Assembly: GCF_029168945.1 (NCBI RefSeq)
Contig: NC_083603.1
Coordinates: forward strand, 558,001-622,000
Length of the DNA: 64,000 bases
Source of the DNA: Cannabis sativa
Lineage: Eukaryota > Streptophyta > Magnoliopsida > Rosales > Cannabaceae
Direction: 5' to 3'
Every line of letters begins with the position of its first letter. Position 1 is the first letter of the stretch. The notes beneath the pieces are model-generated. The model was given only the letters and a program-made list of their open reading frames with translations, was not told the DNA's origin and did not search any database. Both the position numbers and the translations under genes were made by a program. This document shows, in pieces, positions 1 to 11,266 of the stretch.

Positions 1-262
1 GTTATTATTTGTTATTTCAAAAAAAAAAAAAAAACTGAAATGAAATAAAAAAATCAAAGGAAAACAAAAGAAAAAGAGAGAGGGAAGTGATTGAGGGATG
101 CATGATGGTTGATAGGTGAGTTGACGTGACTGGTGCATAGATGTGATGTGTATGTGGTATATGTGTAATAAAATATTGAGAAAAGGTAAAAAAGTTGATT
201 TGACCGTGTGTAGGTTTATATGTAATAAAGTGTATAATTTGTATTTTTGGTGTAAATGTTTC

Positions 263-333
<71 letters not shown>

Positions 334-1636
334 TTATGATCATAATTAATGATTTTACTATATATAGTAATATTTGATCAAGTAATAAGGATACATATGC
401 CATATAAAATATTAAAAAAAAGTTACTTTTATTATTTGTCTTTTAGTAAATTTAATATATTGAAAGTGAAAAACTTTAAACTAGCTAGCTGGTAATAATT
501 AATATGGACACATGGATTGGAATAAAATCCAATATCGATCAATGTAATAATCCCCATGATCTTGAATTAAGAATAATTTAGTAAAAAGTAGAGATTTATA
601 TGTATATATATTTAATATATATCTTTTTCTTCTTCATCACAAAGTAGATTTTCAGCTACAGTATCAATTTTTTTTTGTATAAAGTATGATCGAATGTACA
701 TCTTAGAAATGTTAATTATTACTTTATATACATATAAAAGAAAAAACATACTATATTAAAAAAGAAAAATTGGCTAAACACACTCATTTTGATCAAGCTA
801 AACAAATTAAATTAACCATATATAGCTTAATTTAAGTTTATCATGTAATTCGATCTAACAATTAGATCGTCAATAATGAATTTATATATAAATATATATA
901 GATTTATATATTATAATATCTATATATGACTTTTGGTAAGCTTTATTTAAATCAATTCAAAAGAGATATAATTAATTAAGCACTATATTTTTTGTTTTGT
1001 CATCTTATGAAGATCGAAGTTGATGATTTTACATGCATGTTTCCCAATATCTTGCTTATATATATATATATAAATATATATTATATAATTAACAAACTAT
1101 TGAGGACAAAATGAGTAAGTAAGATTCTAGCTGTAAATATTTATGTGAGGGAATGGGAATTAGGGACAAGAAGACAGTGATTAAAGTGGAATAAAAGTGA
1201 GATAGGGAACATGATAAGAATAAATAAAAATTTCATTATAATTCTAAATCTTATATATATAACTAGCTAGGGTTTATAAATATATACATCAATAGCATCC
1301 TAAATCAATTTTGTACCCTACCAACCCTTCTAACCCACATTTCTTTTATATCAAATTGCATTGCATGATATTAATAATGATCATGATCATAATCAACGTG
1401 GCACCCACTTGCCAAATTCTCATTGGCTAATCCTCAATCCCCGTCCAACCAATCAAATACATACACTTGAGAGTATGATGACATGGCAGTCTATTGAAAA
1501 AATAGTGTTCCCCATGGATTAAATGTAAAAATATTGAGTCATATACAATTCACACGATCAGTAATTGATTTTGAGATAAAACCCTATTATTATCATGGTA
1601 ACAAGCTTTCGATCCACACACAGTACCTATCCATAT
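1..1636. other. Gene-free AT-rich stretch
   Basis: No supportable gene. Both strands are dense in stops and in AT-rich simple sequence. The only long reading frame (17-403, minus) is poly-leucine read from a TAA microsatellite and is not a gene. Confidence 0.7.
263..332. repeat. (TAA)n microsatellite
   Basis: About 70 bases of uninterrupted TAA/ATA trinucleotide repeat. It creates artificial poly-Leu (minus) and poly-Asn (plus) frames. A locus of this length is likely to vary in length between individuals. Confidence 0.95.
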
Positions 1637-2465
1637 TAGAAATGGAAATTGGACGGTTAATGTACGGGGAATGCAATCCACGCCCCCATCCCCGCTACCT
1701 ATTTATACTCCCATCCCCGTCCCATCCCTGCCCCATCCCCGCCCCATCCCCGTCTAATAACCAACGGATTCGGGGTAGGGGAATACCCATCGATTATGGA
1801 GAATCCATTGGGTATCCATTAAGGTAAAATGAAGAAAAAAATTAAAATAATTGAAAAAATAAATTAAACCAATATTCTCACAAATATTTATTATGCATTC
1901 ATAATTCATAGAAGATAAAAAATAAACCTACCGAAAAAAAAAGCATAACTTAGTAGAAAATAAAAACTAAATATGTCTCAAAGTTTGAAAAAAAATAAAT
2001 AAAAAATCATAACCCAAGTATAGGATCATAGTCTCATACCTCTCAAGCCTCCCAACAAATTAAAAAGTAAACAAAGATGAAATTAAGAATCGAGAAGAAA
2101 ATATCTTTACACATGTAATCCACAATGATCATCAGTTCACTATCGTCATTAGATCTTCATAATTTAAGCATAAGATATATAATTTTGATTCTGGATGATA
2201 ATCAAAATAATTTCGATTATCAATCATATATATACTATATATATGTTAAGAATAAAAAGAAAATTATATATATATCTATATCGGGGTCGGATATGGTGCG
2301 GATAGTATTATCCCCGCCCCCGCCTCATCCCCGCCCCATCCCCACTTCGGGTATTAAAATTGTCCCCCACCACCGCCCCATTAACCACCAAGACAGGGAA
2401 TCCCCACCCCATTAGGGGCGGGTCCCCGCGGTTACCCATCCCCGCGGTATAAATTTCTATCTCTA
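1637..2465. mobile_element. Non-autonomous hAT-like DNA transposon, GC-rich
   Basis: The left end reads TAGAAATGGAAATT. The right end, read on the other strand, is TAGAGATAGAAATTT, which gives imperfect terminal inverted repeats of the TAGAGATGG kind found in hAT elements. The flanks carry an 8-bp target duplication with one mismatch (ATCCATAT at 1629-1636, ATCCAGAT at 2466-2473), the hAT size. Both subterminal regions (about 1680-1760 and 2310-2450) are runs of CCCCGCCCC-type sequence, very unlike the AT-rich surroundings, while the middle is ordinary AT-rich DNA. There is no transposase. Proline- and histidine-rich reading frames across the C runs are artefacts. Confidence 0.7.
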
Positions 2466-2610
2466 ATCCAGATGGATGAGATTCAGATGGTGCAAAGACG
2501 TTTGAGATTCAAACAAAATAAAGCGAGACACGACTTGAGATAAGAACATGGATTACTCCACTCATCACCAATTAATTTCGGAATGAAATTCCATGATTAG
2601 TATCACACGT

Positions 2611-2938
2611 CACTACAAAAAATCTTACTTTTAGTCACAAGTTTGGTTGCGACTAAAAGTAAAAAAGTTGTGACTAATTATAAATTATTATTCTTATGTT
2701 ATGACTAAAAGATCTGTGATAAAAGGTATTAGTCACAAAAATTACAATTTGTTGCGACTAAATGTGTTTTTAGTCACAATACTTATTGTGATTAAAACTA
2801 AATTAGTGACAACTTGTATCTAAAAACTATGTGTTAATCACAAGTAATATTTTATTGTGACTAAAAATCACAATTAGTTACAAAAAAATTATGTTATGAC
2901 TAAAACGTTATCACTAAAAGTAGTAGTTTTTTGTAGTG
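2611..2938. mobile_element. CACTA-type MITE, copy A
   Basis: The element begins CACTACAAAAAAT and ends with the inverted match TTTTTTGTAGTG. The flanking trinucleotides are CGT and TGT, so any 3-bp target duplication is imperfect. The body is made of repeats of TTTAGTCACAA and its complement TTGTGACTAAAA, so most of the element can fold on itself. It has no coding capacity. Related copies lie at 47575-47862 and 51717-52028, with a decayed piece near 17534. Confidence 0.7.
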
Positions 2939-4144
2939 TGTCGATATCAAAATCAATAATTTTACTTAGTTATGATCACCATGGAAAGTGTAGGGTTTGT
3001 TTTTTTTTTTCTTTAATATTTATATTCCCCTTTTTCACCGCCCTTAATTTTGATCCCTAAAATTGGACACATGTTGAATGATTGGCCTTTGGGTATAGTT
3101 TCTTTTTCATTGATAAATGAGTGTGTATTCCACAATATAGAAGAAGCACCAAATGAACATTATAACATGTATAAGAGAATTGGCCCCATATTATATCTTT
3201 GCCATAATTCCACATTATCACTGCAAAATTAATGAATTAAAACACTTTGATTTCTTTATTAGTGGTCGGTGTGTCCTTTCTAGAATCAAAAAATTAGGTT
3301 TTTTACCATATAATAAAAAGGAGACTTTGTATATAACTTAATTACTAGATTACTTAACACTTGTTAAATAGGGCAAAACAATTCGGACACATGCATACTT
3401 TTCTTTTTCGCTAAGAATAAAAAAAAAAAAAGGATCACGTAGTACTGATTTTTTCCCTACTTTTTCGGTCGTATTTAGACAATTCTCAAAATTACATGTT
3501 AGCTATAAAAGACTCATATTTCAGTCTCTCTTAATTGAGTCATCGGTAAATGAAGAGTATATGCATACTCAGTTCGGACAAATATATAATATTTAACACA
3601 AGTCACCAAGGCCCCATTTAAAGTGTATGCCAAAGTGTGGATTTTATGTCATGTTGTTGCTGGCCATTCATTCTATTCTATTATATTATTATGTAATCTG
3701 CCATGTTCAAAAGTTTCAACGAATCTTTAATTAGATTCTTTGTTTCTTTTTTCCTTTTGTTTTTAACTTCTTGTAACTCTAGCAGCCAAATAATTAGATT
3801 TTTCGATCGGTAGGGATAATTTGATTCGTTGTACTAAATGGTTGGTTTGTACTATATGATGTTAATTGTCTCAAGTATATAGACAAAGTGAAAATGAATC
3901 TAGATTTTTTACAGGAGGAAATATTTACAGTAGTGAATGTTAGTAATGCTAGTTTAAAAAGGGTGTAGTTATTAAATAATAAGTGTTTTATTTTCAACAA
4001 CAAAAGTAAGTATTTTGAAATGTTAAGACATGCATCCATTTAAAAAAACATGTGTTGTTTGGTAATTCATAGAACAAATAAAATGGGATTATAACAGTTT
4101 TAACTAACAACTATTAAGTTAGTTAAAAGCTACAACATTGGTTG
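2939..4144. other. Gene-free stretch left of the copia element
   Basis: Nothing supportable. Short reading frames at 3050-3341 and 3794-4039 have no recognisable domain, start context or codon bias. The last 100 bases, together with the sequence from 8766 on, look like one older sequence split by the copia insertion (both sides read as an old LTR rich in TTAGTTA), but this is not proven. Confidence 0.5.
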
Positions 4145-4423
4145 TATTAAATCTATTAGCCATACCAGTAAAACAGAGAAAGAGAAGAAAAGAGAGAAAG
4201 GCAGAGAAAGACTGAGAAAGAGAGATTGAAGATTGAAAAGAGAATCTCATTGATGAATGAATTGATACAAGCTTATATAGACAATACAGTAGCTGATGAT
4301 GAACACAACAAGAATCGGTTACAACAGAAAGAAAGAGAAACAATCAATGCTGACTGTTCTGACTGTAACAGAAAACAGTTAGTAACAACTAACTGAAATA
4401 ACTGTCATGAATTTGTCTTGACA
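4145..4423 (-). repeat. 3' LTR of the copia element
   Basis: 279 bp. On the minus strand it starts TGTCAAGACAAATTC and ends GATTTAATA; the partner LTR ends GATTCAATA, so this copy has a G-to-A change near its end. It differs from the 8488-8765 copy at only a few sites. The minus strand carries TATATAAGC about 140 bases into the LTR, a plausible TATA box. Confidence 0.9.
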
Positions 4424-4904
4424 GCCCCCCTCAAACTTAGAATTGAAAGATCCTCAATTCGAAGTTTGTCCCTGAAAGAATAGAACCTCTTGCTTGAGAT
4501 GGCTTTAGTAAGACCATCTGCAACTTGATCAATTGCAGGAACATGTTTAACTTGAACTACCTTGCTTTGAATCTTTTCTCTGACAAAGTATAAGTCTAGC
4601 TCTATGTGTTTGGTTCTTGCATGGAGAACTGGATTAGCTGTAAGGAGAATGGTACTTAAGTTGTCACACCAGATGGTAGGAACTCTTGGCAAGGAAACTT
4701 TCAGCTCTAAGAACAAACTGTTCATCCATGTTAGTTCAGCAACTACACATGCCAAGCTTCTATACTCTGCCTCTGTACTTGATCTAGATACTGTGGGTTG
4801 TTTCTTGCATTGCCAGCTAACCAAGTTTGGACCAAGAAAGATTGCAAACCCCGAGGTAGATCTTCTGTCATCTGGATCCGCAGCTCAATCTGCATCACAG
4901 AAGG
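4405..4904 (-). pseudogene. copia RNase H
   Basis: Starts in a frame reading FCDAD, where the usual tryptophan codon after DAD is TGA (TGG to TGA). It continues ADPDDRRSTSGFAIFLG, then an open stretch from 4824 to 4405 with SWQCKKQPTVSRSSTEAEYRSLA, WCDN, ARTKHIELDLYFVREK and ADGLTK. These are the RNase H catalytic region and the copia C-terminal signature. The frame ends in the 3' LTR. This part removes the RNA strand during reverse transcription. It is inactive here because of the nonsense codon and the upstream frameshift. Confidence 0.88.
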
Positions 4905-5420
4905 CTACAATGAAGATGTAGGCCTTCTAAGATGCAAACCATGTTTGATCGTGCCACTTACATACCTCAAAATTCTCTTGACAGCTACCCAATGGGAGTG
5001 CAAAGGTTGATGCATGAATTGGCATACCTTATTTACACTAAAGGCAAGTTCGGGTCTAGTAATGGTAAGGTATTGCAGCCCTCCAACAATTGATCGATAC
5101 TCCTGCACATTATCAATAGGATCACTTCCATAACCCGATAGTTTGGTCCCACTTGTCATAGGAGTTGATGAGGCTTTTGCACTTTGCATTTTTGCTTTAC
5201 AGAGAAGATCTCTAGCATATTTTTCCTGAGACAAGTGCATCCCTTCAGTAGTGTAGTTGACCTCAATTCCCAGAAAATAGTTTAACTCTCCAAGATCTCG
5301 AAGTGCAAACTGTTTGTTCAGATCAATAATAAGTTGTGAGACAACATGTGAATCACTCCCTGTGATCAAGATATCATCCACATACACTAATATAAGTGTA
5401 GTGGACTGAGTGTTAAACAA
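4905..5420 (-). pseudogene. copia reverse transcriptase (YVDD part)
   Basis: 171 codons continuing the RT domain in a shifted frame. [12 protein letters not shown] holds the two catalytic aspartates. ELNYFLGIEV, LSQEKYARDLL, TPM, YRSIVGGLQYL and RPELAFSVNKVCQFM are standard copia RT/thumb motifs. The overlap of about 30 bases with the preceding frame places the frameshift at about 5390-5420. The frame is lost again near 4905, just before the RNase H GDAD-like motif. Confidence 0.9.
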
Positions 5421-7231
5421 ATAAACAAGGGCTGATCTGACTTAGAAGAACAGAACCCAAGACTCAATAGGCATTGATGCAACTTGTCAAACCAAGCCCT
5501 TGGAGCTTGCTTGAGGCCATATAGAGCCTTGTTAAGTTTACACACAAGATTAGGAGCTGTTGGATCCTCAAAACCAGGTGGCTGAGTCATATAAACCTCC
5601 TCCTGTAAATTACCATCCAGAAAAGCATTGTGAACATCAAGTTGCTGAACTTTCCAACCACGAGCTAAGGCTAAAGTAAGAACAACCCTGATGGTTATGG
5701 GTTTCACCACTGGACTAAAAGTCTCAGTAAAATCAAATCCGGGTTGTTGGTGAAACCCTTTAGCTACTAGCCTAGCTTTATGTCTATTGACTGATCCATC
5801 AGCATTTAATTTTTCTTTGTATACCCACTTACAACCTATAGTTGTTCTTCCTTCTGGTAGTTTGACAAGTTTCCAGGTGTGGTTCCTGATTAGAGCAAGT
5901 ATCTCATCAGCCATAGCTTTATTCCAGTGTAGACTCTGTAGTGCTTCAGTTAATGTCTGAGGTTCTTTTGAAGCTGTATAAACCTTTGGTTTAGTGATTC
6001 CAGATTTCCCCCGAGTCTGCATTGGGTGAGAATTAATAATTCTCGAGCTACTGGAAGCACCTGGTTCTGCAATAGGTACTGCAACAGACTGTGTAGTCTC
6101 AACAGGAATAGAGTGCACAGATGCAACAGCTGCATTATCAAAATTCTGAGCAACATCTATATCAACCAACACATTAGATGAAGTCTGCATATTGTTAGAA
6201 ACTGAAACAGTAGGAAAATGAGAAGTGTCAATAGAAGCAGGTTGGTCAGACACACTTGGAGACACTGAATTTGGTAAAGGAAATGAGGCAGAAGGAGAGT
6301 TGAGTGAGTCTGTAGGAGTGACAACAGATGCATCATTGTGAGAGATAGATGGTATAATACCAGAGGTGAAAAATTCAGGAGAATAATTGATTGATGTAGC
6401 AATAGCAGTAGGTGTTTTATTAAAGGGAAATGAATTTTCATCAAAGATAACATCCCTAGATATATACATTCTACCACTTGAATCTAGACATTTATACCCT
6501 TTGTGATTTAGGCTATAACCTAAGAAAGTACAAGGTGCAGATCTATACTCCATTTTATGTTTGTTATAAGGTCTTATGTTGGGAAAACAAGCACACCCAA
6601 AAGTTCTAAGAGATTGGTAATCAGGTTTTTGGTTAAAGAGAACTTCTAAAGGTGTCTTGTTATTTAGAATAGGAGTAGGTAGCCTATTATGGATATAGAC
6701 AGCAGCTCTAAAGGCTTCATCCCAAAACCTAAGAGGCATAGATGCTTGAGCAAGCAAGGTTAAGCCATTTTCCACAACATGTCTGTGTTTTCTCTCAGCT
6801 AATCCGTTCTGTTCATGTGTTGTTGGACAAGGATGTCTATGTAATACTCCAAGTTTATTTAAAAATGGTGTAAAGCTTCTATACTCCCCTCCCCAATCAG
6901 TTTGTAAAACCTTTAATTTGGTGCCTAACTGTAATTCACTTTCAGCTTTAAAACTTTGAAACACTTTAAAGGCATCAGATTTATTTTTCAAAAGGTATAA
7001 CCAAGTGAATCTCGAGTACACATCCATGAAATGAATGTAGTACTTATAGCCATTGGATGAAAGAGTATGGGAAGGACCCCATAAATCAGATACAACAAGT
7101 TGAAGTGGTTGTGTGTACTCAGTTTCAGAGAATTTAGGAAAGGGAAACTTGTGTATCTTTCCAAGACAGCAAGCAGTGCAAACTTTATTTCTCTCAACAT
7201 TATTCAAGGACACATTACAATGGTTTAGCAT
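5387..7231 (-). pseudogene. copia integrase and reverse transcriptase (first part)
   Basis: An open stretch of 614 codons; the frame also runs upstream to the [13 protein letters not shown] pre-integrase motif near 7270. The HHCC end (CTACCLGK) leads to an integrase core with [13 protein letters not shown] and NGLAERKHR, which supply the D, D and E catalytic residues. A Ser/Pro-rich linker follows, then the reverse transcriptase region ([52 protein letters not shown]). The frame then slips, so that the YVDD part lies in another frame (4905-5420). Integrase joins element DNA to the host chromosome and RT copies the RNA; this copy cannot make RT whole. Confidence 0.92.
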
Positions 7232-7340
7232 AGTTTGGACAACCCTAGAGGAAGGGTGTCCAAGTCTGTTATGCCAAATAGAAAATTGAGAAAAATTATT
7301 AAGAGTGCAATTAGAACATGTATTGGCTTCAAAATTATTA

Positions 7341-7579
7341 TGCGAAACATCGAATCAGATCTGGTCGACATTGGAGAAGTTCTTATCGAATCTATAGAAG
7401 CAATCTATAGCAGTATGACCAAGCTTAAAGCATAGCTGACATTGAAGTTTATTTGCTGTGTTGACAGATCTTCCAGCACCTCTGCCATACATTCCAGATC
7501 CAAAACCAGAATAGGAGTTATTGCTGCCACTTCCACGATTGTATCCTCCTCTATTGCTGCCTCGGTTAGAAGAAGAAAA
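7341..7579 (-). pseudogene. Gag zinc knuckle followed by inverted filler; protease missing
   Basis: Downstream of the gag stop the same frame encodes a Gly/Arg/Ser-rich linker and a CCHC knuckle CQLCFKLGHTAIDC (about 7396-7440 on the minus strand), the RNA-binding end of gag. Shortly after the knuckle the sequence turns into a 44-bp block, 7341-7384, that is the reverse complement of the element's own gag at 8007-8050 with one mismatch. The block brings in an in-frame TGA. Less than 50 codons later comes the WHNRLGH pre-integrase motif. The aspartic protease that should sit between (D-S/T-G-A signature) is absent. Confidence 0.85.
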
Positions 7580-8506
7580 CTAAGATGGATAATTGTACCT
7601 TGAGAATGGAGATTGCTGTCTGAAATTACCAAAGTTGTTTCTGAAGTTGGCAAGATTAGCTTCTAGATGATCAATGTCAAGTGAAGCAACCTGAGCACTG
7701 ATTTCAACCTCTCGATCAGTCTTCTCGATTCTGGATTCTGAAGCAAGAAGTAGAGACACAATCTCTGCAACAGAATACGTCTCTAATCTGGTGTTGGTGG
7801 ATATGACAAAAGTGTCATATTCACTCGGAAGTCCTTTGAAGAAGGCAGCTACATGATCTTTTGCCGTGTACACTTCACCAACTGAGGCAAGCAGATCAAC
7901 GTGATGTTTAACTTTGAGGAGATAATCAGATAGAGATAGTGAGCCTTTCTTCAAGTTTTGAAGCTTGGTTCGCAACTCAAGAATCTTGGCAGAAACTTGA
8001 AGAGTAAAGAACTTCTCCAATGTCGACCAGATCTGATTCGATGTCTCGCATCCAACCATGCGTGTGAGGAGATTCTCAGACATTGAAGATAGGAGCCAGG
8101 ACATGAGAAGCTGATCTTGGACTTCCCAATCCAGATAGGCAGGGTTAAACGTCTCAGATTCACGATCTGCATCAGACAGAAATTTTGCAGGGGGATTGGA
8201 ATTGATGTATCGTTGTAACCTGTTGCCACGAATCGCAGCTAAAACTTGTTGTTTCCACAACAGAAAGTTGTGATCATTTAAACGGATTGAAAGATTGTGA
8301 GTAAAAAAGACAGGAGAGAACTCATCGTGATCTCGTGTTCTTCCTCGGTTGAGAGATGGTTGACGATTGGCAGGTTGAGTAGAACCACCTCCATTGTCGC
8401 CGTCACCAGAGTTGGTTCTTGAACCATTCAGACCAGCTCCTCCAGAAACTACATTCGCCATTAATGGCGGAAATTGCTCTGATACCATATTGAATCTATT
8501 AGCCAT
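7580..8506 (-). pseudogene. copia gag (N-terminal part of gag-pol)
   Basis: 308 codons. The frame begins MANRFN inside the LTR and reads through the primer-binding site as MVSEQF, so the true start could be either methionine. Residues of the form IRLNDHNFLLWKQQVLAAIRG and, further on, KFFTLQVSAKILELRTKL are typical of the copia gag (UBN2/retrotran_gag) domain that packages element RNA. A TAG stop ends the frame at 7580-7582. The same frame continues past it through a Gly/Arg/Ser-rich stretch to the zinc knuckle, so the stop is a nonsense mutation rather than the natural end. Confidence 0.88.
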
Positions 8507-8765
8507 ATCAGAAAACAGAGAATGAGAAGAAAAGAGAGAAAGGCAGAGAAAGACAGAGAAAGAGAGATTGAAGATTGAAAAGAGAATCTCATTGATGAAT
8601 GAATCGATACAAGCTTATATAGACAATACAGTAGCTGATGATGAACACAACAAGAATCGGTTACAACAGAAAGAAAGAGAAACAATCAATGCTGACTGTT
8701 CTGACTGTAACAGAAAACAGTTAGTAACAACTAACTGAAATAACTGTCATGAATTTGTCTTGACA
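8488..8765 (-). repeat. 5' LTR of the copia element
   Basis: 278 bp, nearly identical to 4145-4423. The likely promoter (TATATAAGC on the minus strand) and the first codons of the gag frame lie in this LTR: the frame opens at 8506, inside the LTR, and runs on through the primer-binding site. Confidence 0.9.
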
Positions 8766-8770
8766 GGTTG

Positions 8771-9122
8771 TAATGTTATGTTGTAGCATTTTGTTCAGTT
8801 AGTATTAAGTGCACCTGATATAGTTTGTTATGTCTTACTTTTGCCTTTTTTTAAAGAATTAGTCATTCTTGTAATGTAAGAAATAATTCATACAGATCAA
8901 TTGAGAAAGAGTGTGATCGAGGAGAGAGGCAAAAAAATTAAGAGAGAAAACAGAGAGAAGAGAGTTGGGAAATCTAAATCAAGACCAGTATTTTTGGAGC
9001 TGAAACTCGAGCTGAGTTTCAGAGGTTCAGTCTGTAATATTGTTTTCTAGGGTGCACTCAATAGCTTGTAATTCATGATCTTCATAGAGAAGAAAACTCA
9101 AGGGAGTAACAGGAAGTAGATG
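8771..9122. other. Possible relic of an older copia-type LTR
   Basis: Flank of the copia insertion. AG-rich sequence (GAGAGAGGCAAAAAAATTAAGAGAG and similar) and TGTAATGTAAGAAATAATTC resemble the 3' part of copia LTRs. Together with about 4050-4144 it could be a solo LTR that served as the target of the younger element. No clean ends or target duplication were found. Confidence 0.3.
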
Positions 9123-9430
9123 ACGTTTGGTTAGGAGGAATGAAAATATAGGAATAGGAATATGAGAATGAGAATTAGAATAGGAATGGAACGGAATAAA
9201 AATTAAAATGCATAAAAAAATTAATAAAAAAATTATTAAATTTTTTCAAATCTTGCATTGGAATGGTCTTTCCTTTCATTTTAAAATAGAATAGTCATTC
9301 CACTAAAATGATGGAAAAGTCATTTCATCGAAATGGTATTCCAATAGTTTTAAATGCAACCAAACAAATGAATGGAATGAAAATTATTTCCTATCCATTC
9401 CATTCCATTTCATTACCTCCAACCAAACGC
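9123..9430. mobile_element. MITE with CGTTTGGTT termini
   Basis: The left end is ACGTTTGGTTAGGAGGAATGAAA. The right end, on the other strand, is AGCGTTTGGTTGGAGGTAATGAAA. These are inverted repeats of about 22 bp with GGAATGGAATG-type internal repeats. It is non-coding. The superfamily was not settled because the target duplication is unclear. Confidence 0.55.
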
Positions 9431-11000
9431 TACTAAAGCCAAACCGAAACTCTTGATTTTTTTATTATTATATTTTATTTTAACTAGTATGAATGTTCTT
9501 TGGCTTGAATTCTGTGTTGTACAATTACAACAACATGCATGCCATTGATTTTAATAAATGTTCATGATCAGAATTATAATTTATAGCATACTTTATATAT
9601 AGTTTTAATATATTAATACTACATATAATTTAGTTATGATCGATGTTAGATCTCTTAAAAATCTTTGAAGGTGGAATCCTATATTTAATGAACAACAATT
9701 TCCCACCTCAAATATTAAAAAATATGTTCCCATGAAAAATATTTGTAATTAAATGAAATGAATGAATCCCATTTTTATCATAAATCAACTAATTTATTTA
9801 TATATGGTCGGACATGAGAAAACAAAACTATGTATAAGATAGCTAGCTATAACATATCTAGCTAGGTCAAAATAGAGAGATAGAGATCTTATCTCACAAC
9901 ATATATAACAATATTCAATACAAGAGTTTACAATCTTTGAGACATGTCATGACCATTTGTCTCTCCATATAACATATATATCTAATCTAAGATTTCATAT
10001 CAACTATATATATACCATATATTATTTTATAGATCCACTATATATATTTATATAGCTAGAGAGAGCATAATAAAGAGCTAGCTAGCTAGTTCATCACAAC
10101 TTGATCAAAATTAGTTATATCAAACTACATATCAATAGACATATGGTTCCCTTAGAGGCTGCAAATTTTCAATTGAAAAAAGAAAACATACAAACAAGAG
10201 AATCATCCAAAAGAGTATAGTGACTTGTGAGTAATGTAATGTAAGGTATAACCATAAGGAAAAGTCTTTTCAATTTTTATTTTTGGGAGTAACAATACTA
10301 TTTTAAATTTAATAAAATCGTTATTAGTATAATGTAGTATCAGATTCTATATATTTTACTTCAATGTAGAATAATATTATCTTGTGAGTACTTCTTAGAG
10401 CCATGTGGTACAGTACTGCAGGTCTCTTGACCAATACCACTGGTAGGTACCACGTGGCCGCCCAAGAGGGTTCTCTCATCTGGATGAACAATTTTTTTTC
10501 ATTAATATGTCATGCAGATTTCTCGAATACCACAAGTACAGTGACACGTGTTGTGTACGGTGCAAGTCTCTCAAAAGGGTTCTTTCATTGGGATGCACAA
10601 TATTTTTTATCATCATTGTTGGATGTGAAACTAAAGTTTTATATTAGCTAAAAATGGGAAAAATCACGAGTATATAAGGAAGTACAATATCTCCATACTG
10701 AGATCTTTAGGAAAGATACCCAAGAACGAATCTATAAGAACTTAAACTCAAAGTGGACAATATCATACCAATATGGAGATAGATAATATCACTTTTAAAA
10801 ATCACATGTCCATGAGTGTAGCCTGGTGCCTAGTACTCTCCTCAGTGTCATTCTTCTATTGATATAGTTAAGTATCGAATCTCATATTGTAAAACGCCAC
10901 TTGCAGAAAACCCTACACACTACTAGTGTTCAGTAACAATGCTCAATAACAATGATATTAATTGTGATTCCATTAGTTGAAAGAGAAGAGAAGAAATTAA
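9431..11000. other. Gene-free stretch upstream of the CKX promoter
   Basis: AT-rich sequence with no supportable gene. At about 10432-10620 there are two diverged direct copies, roughly 100 bp apart, of a segment with AGGGTTCTyTCATyTGGATG-like sequence. Each copy contains a CACGTG G-box (10451-10456 and 10545-10550). The reading frame 10403-10651 runs across this repeat and has no known domain. Confidence 0.5.
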
Positions 11001-11083
11001 TTAAGAGAGTGTTGGGGGGTCCCAATATAAAACCAATCATACATAGCTTCCCCCAACAAAGCACACACAAACTAGTTAAAAAT

Positions 11084-11102
11084 CACGTGCCACGTGGACC
11101 CA
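11084..11102 (+). promoter_or_regulatory. Double G-box plus TCP-like site upstream of CKX
   Basis: Two CACGTG G-boxes (11084-11089 and 11091-11096) are separated by a single base. The second overlaps GTGGACCC (11094-11101), which matches the GTGGNCCC consensus of class II TCP factors. The cluster lies about 800 bases upstream of the CKX start codon. G-boxes bind bZIP and bHLH factors. The match is seen in the sequence; function is inferred. Confidence 0.4.
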
Positions 11103-11230
11103 TCTAAAGACCCCACATTGAAAATGAATCAAAAGAAAGGCCACACCACAACAATCCATTTCTTCTCATAATCATCCGATCTGAAATCAGATACGCTGTG
11201 TTTATATTCCCAGGCAAAACACAGTCTCAT

Positions 11231-11231
11231 G

Positions 11232-11266
<35 letters not shown>
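11231..11266. repeat. (ATC)n microsatellite
   Basis: About 12 ATC units in the CKX upstream region. Confidence 0.9.

Larger units (their letters stand above)
4145..8765 (-). mobile_element. Full-length, defective Ty1/copia retrotransposon
   Basis: A 4.6-kb element read on the minus strand. LTRs lie at 8488-8765 (5') and 4145-4423 (3') and are nearly identical. A 5-bp target duplication GGTTG sits at 4140-4144 and 8766-8770. On the minus strand the 5' LTR is followed directly by TGGTATCAGAGC (about 8476-8487), the primer site for initiator tRNA-Met. A G-rich polypurine tract (GAGGGGGGC on the minus strand, about 4424-4432) precedes the 3' LTR. Domain order is gag, zinc knuckle, (protease missing), integrase, reverse transcriptase, RNase H, which is the copia order. 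In-frame stops at about 7580 and 7351, a frameshift near 5400, another near 4905 and a stop near 4883 mean it cannot make its own polyprotein. The similar LTRs suggest a fairly recent insertion. Confidence 0.93.

Noticed and set aside
17..403. 128-codon minus frame rich in leucine
   Set aside because: It reads through the (TAA)n microsatellite; no domain and no start context.
1534..1827. Pro/His-rich plus-strand frame (and 2125-2415)
   Set aside because: Both frames cross the C-rich ends of the hAT-like element.
10403..10651. 82-codon plus-strand frame
   Set aside because: It spans two diverged direct repeats and shows no domain or codon bias.
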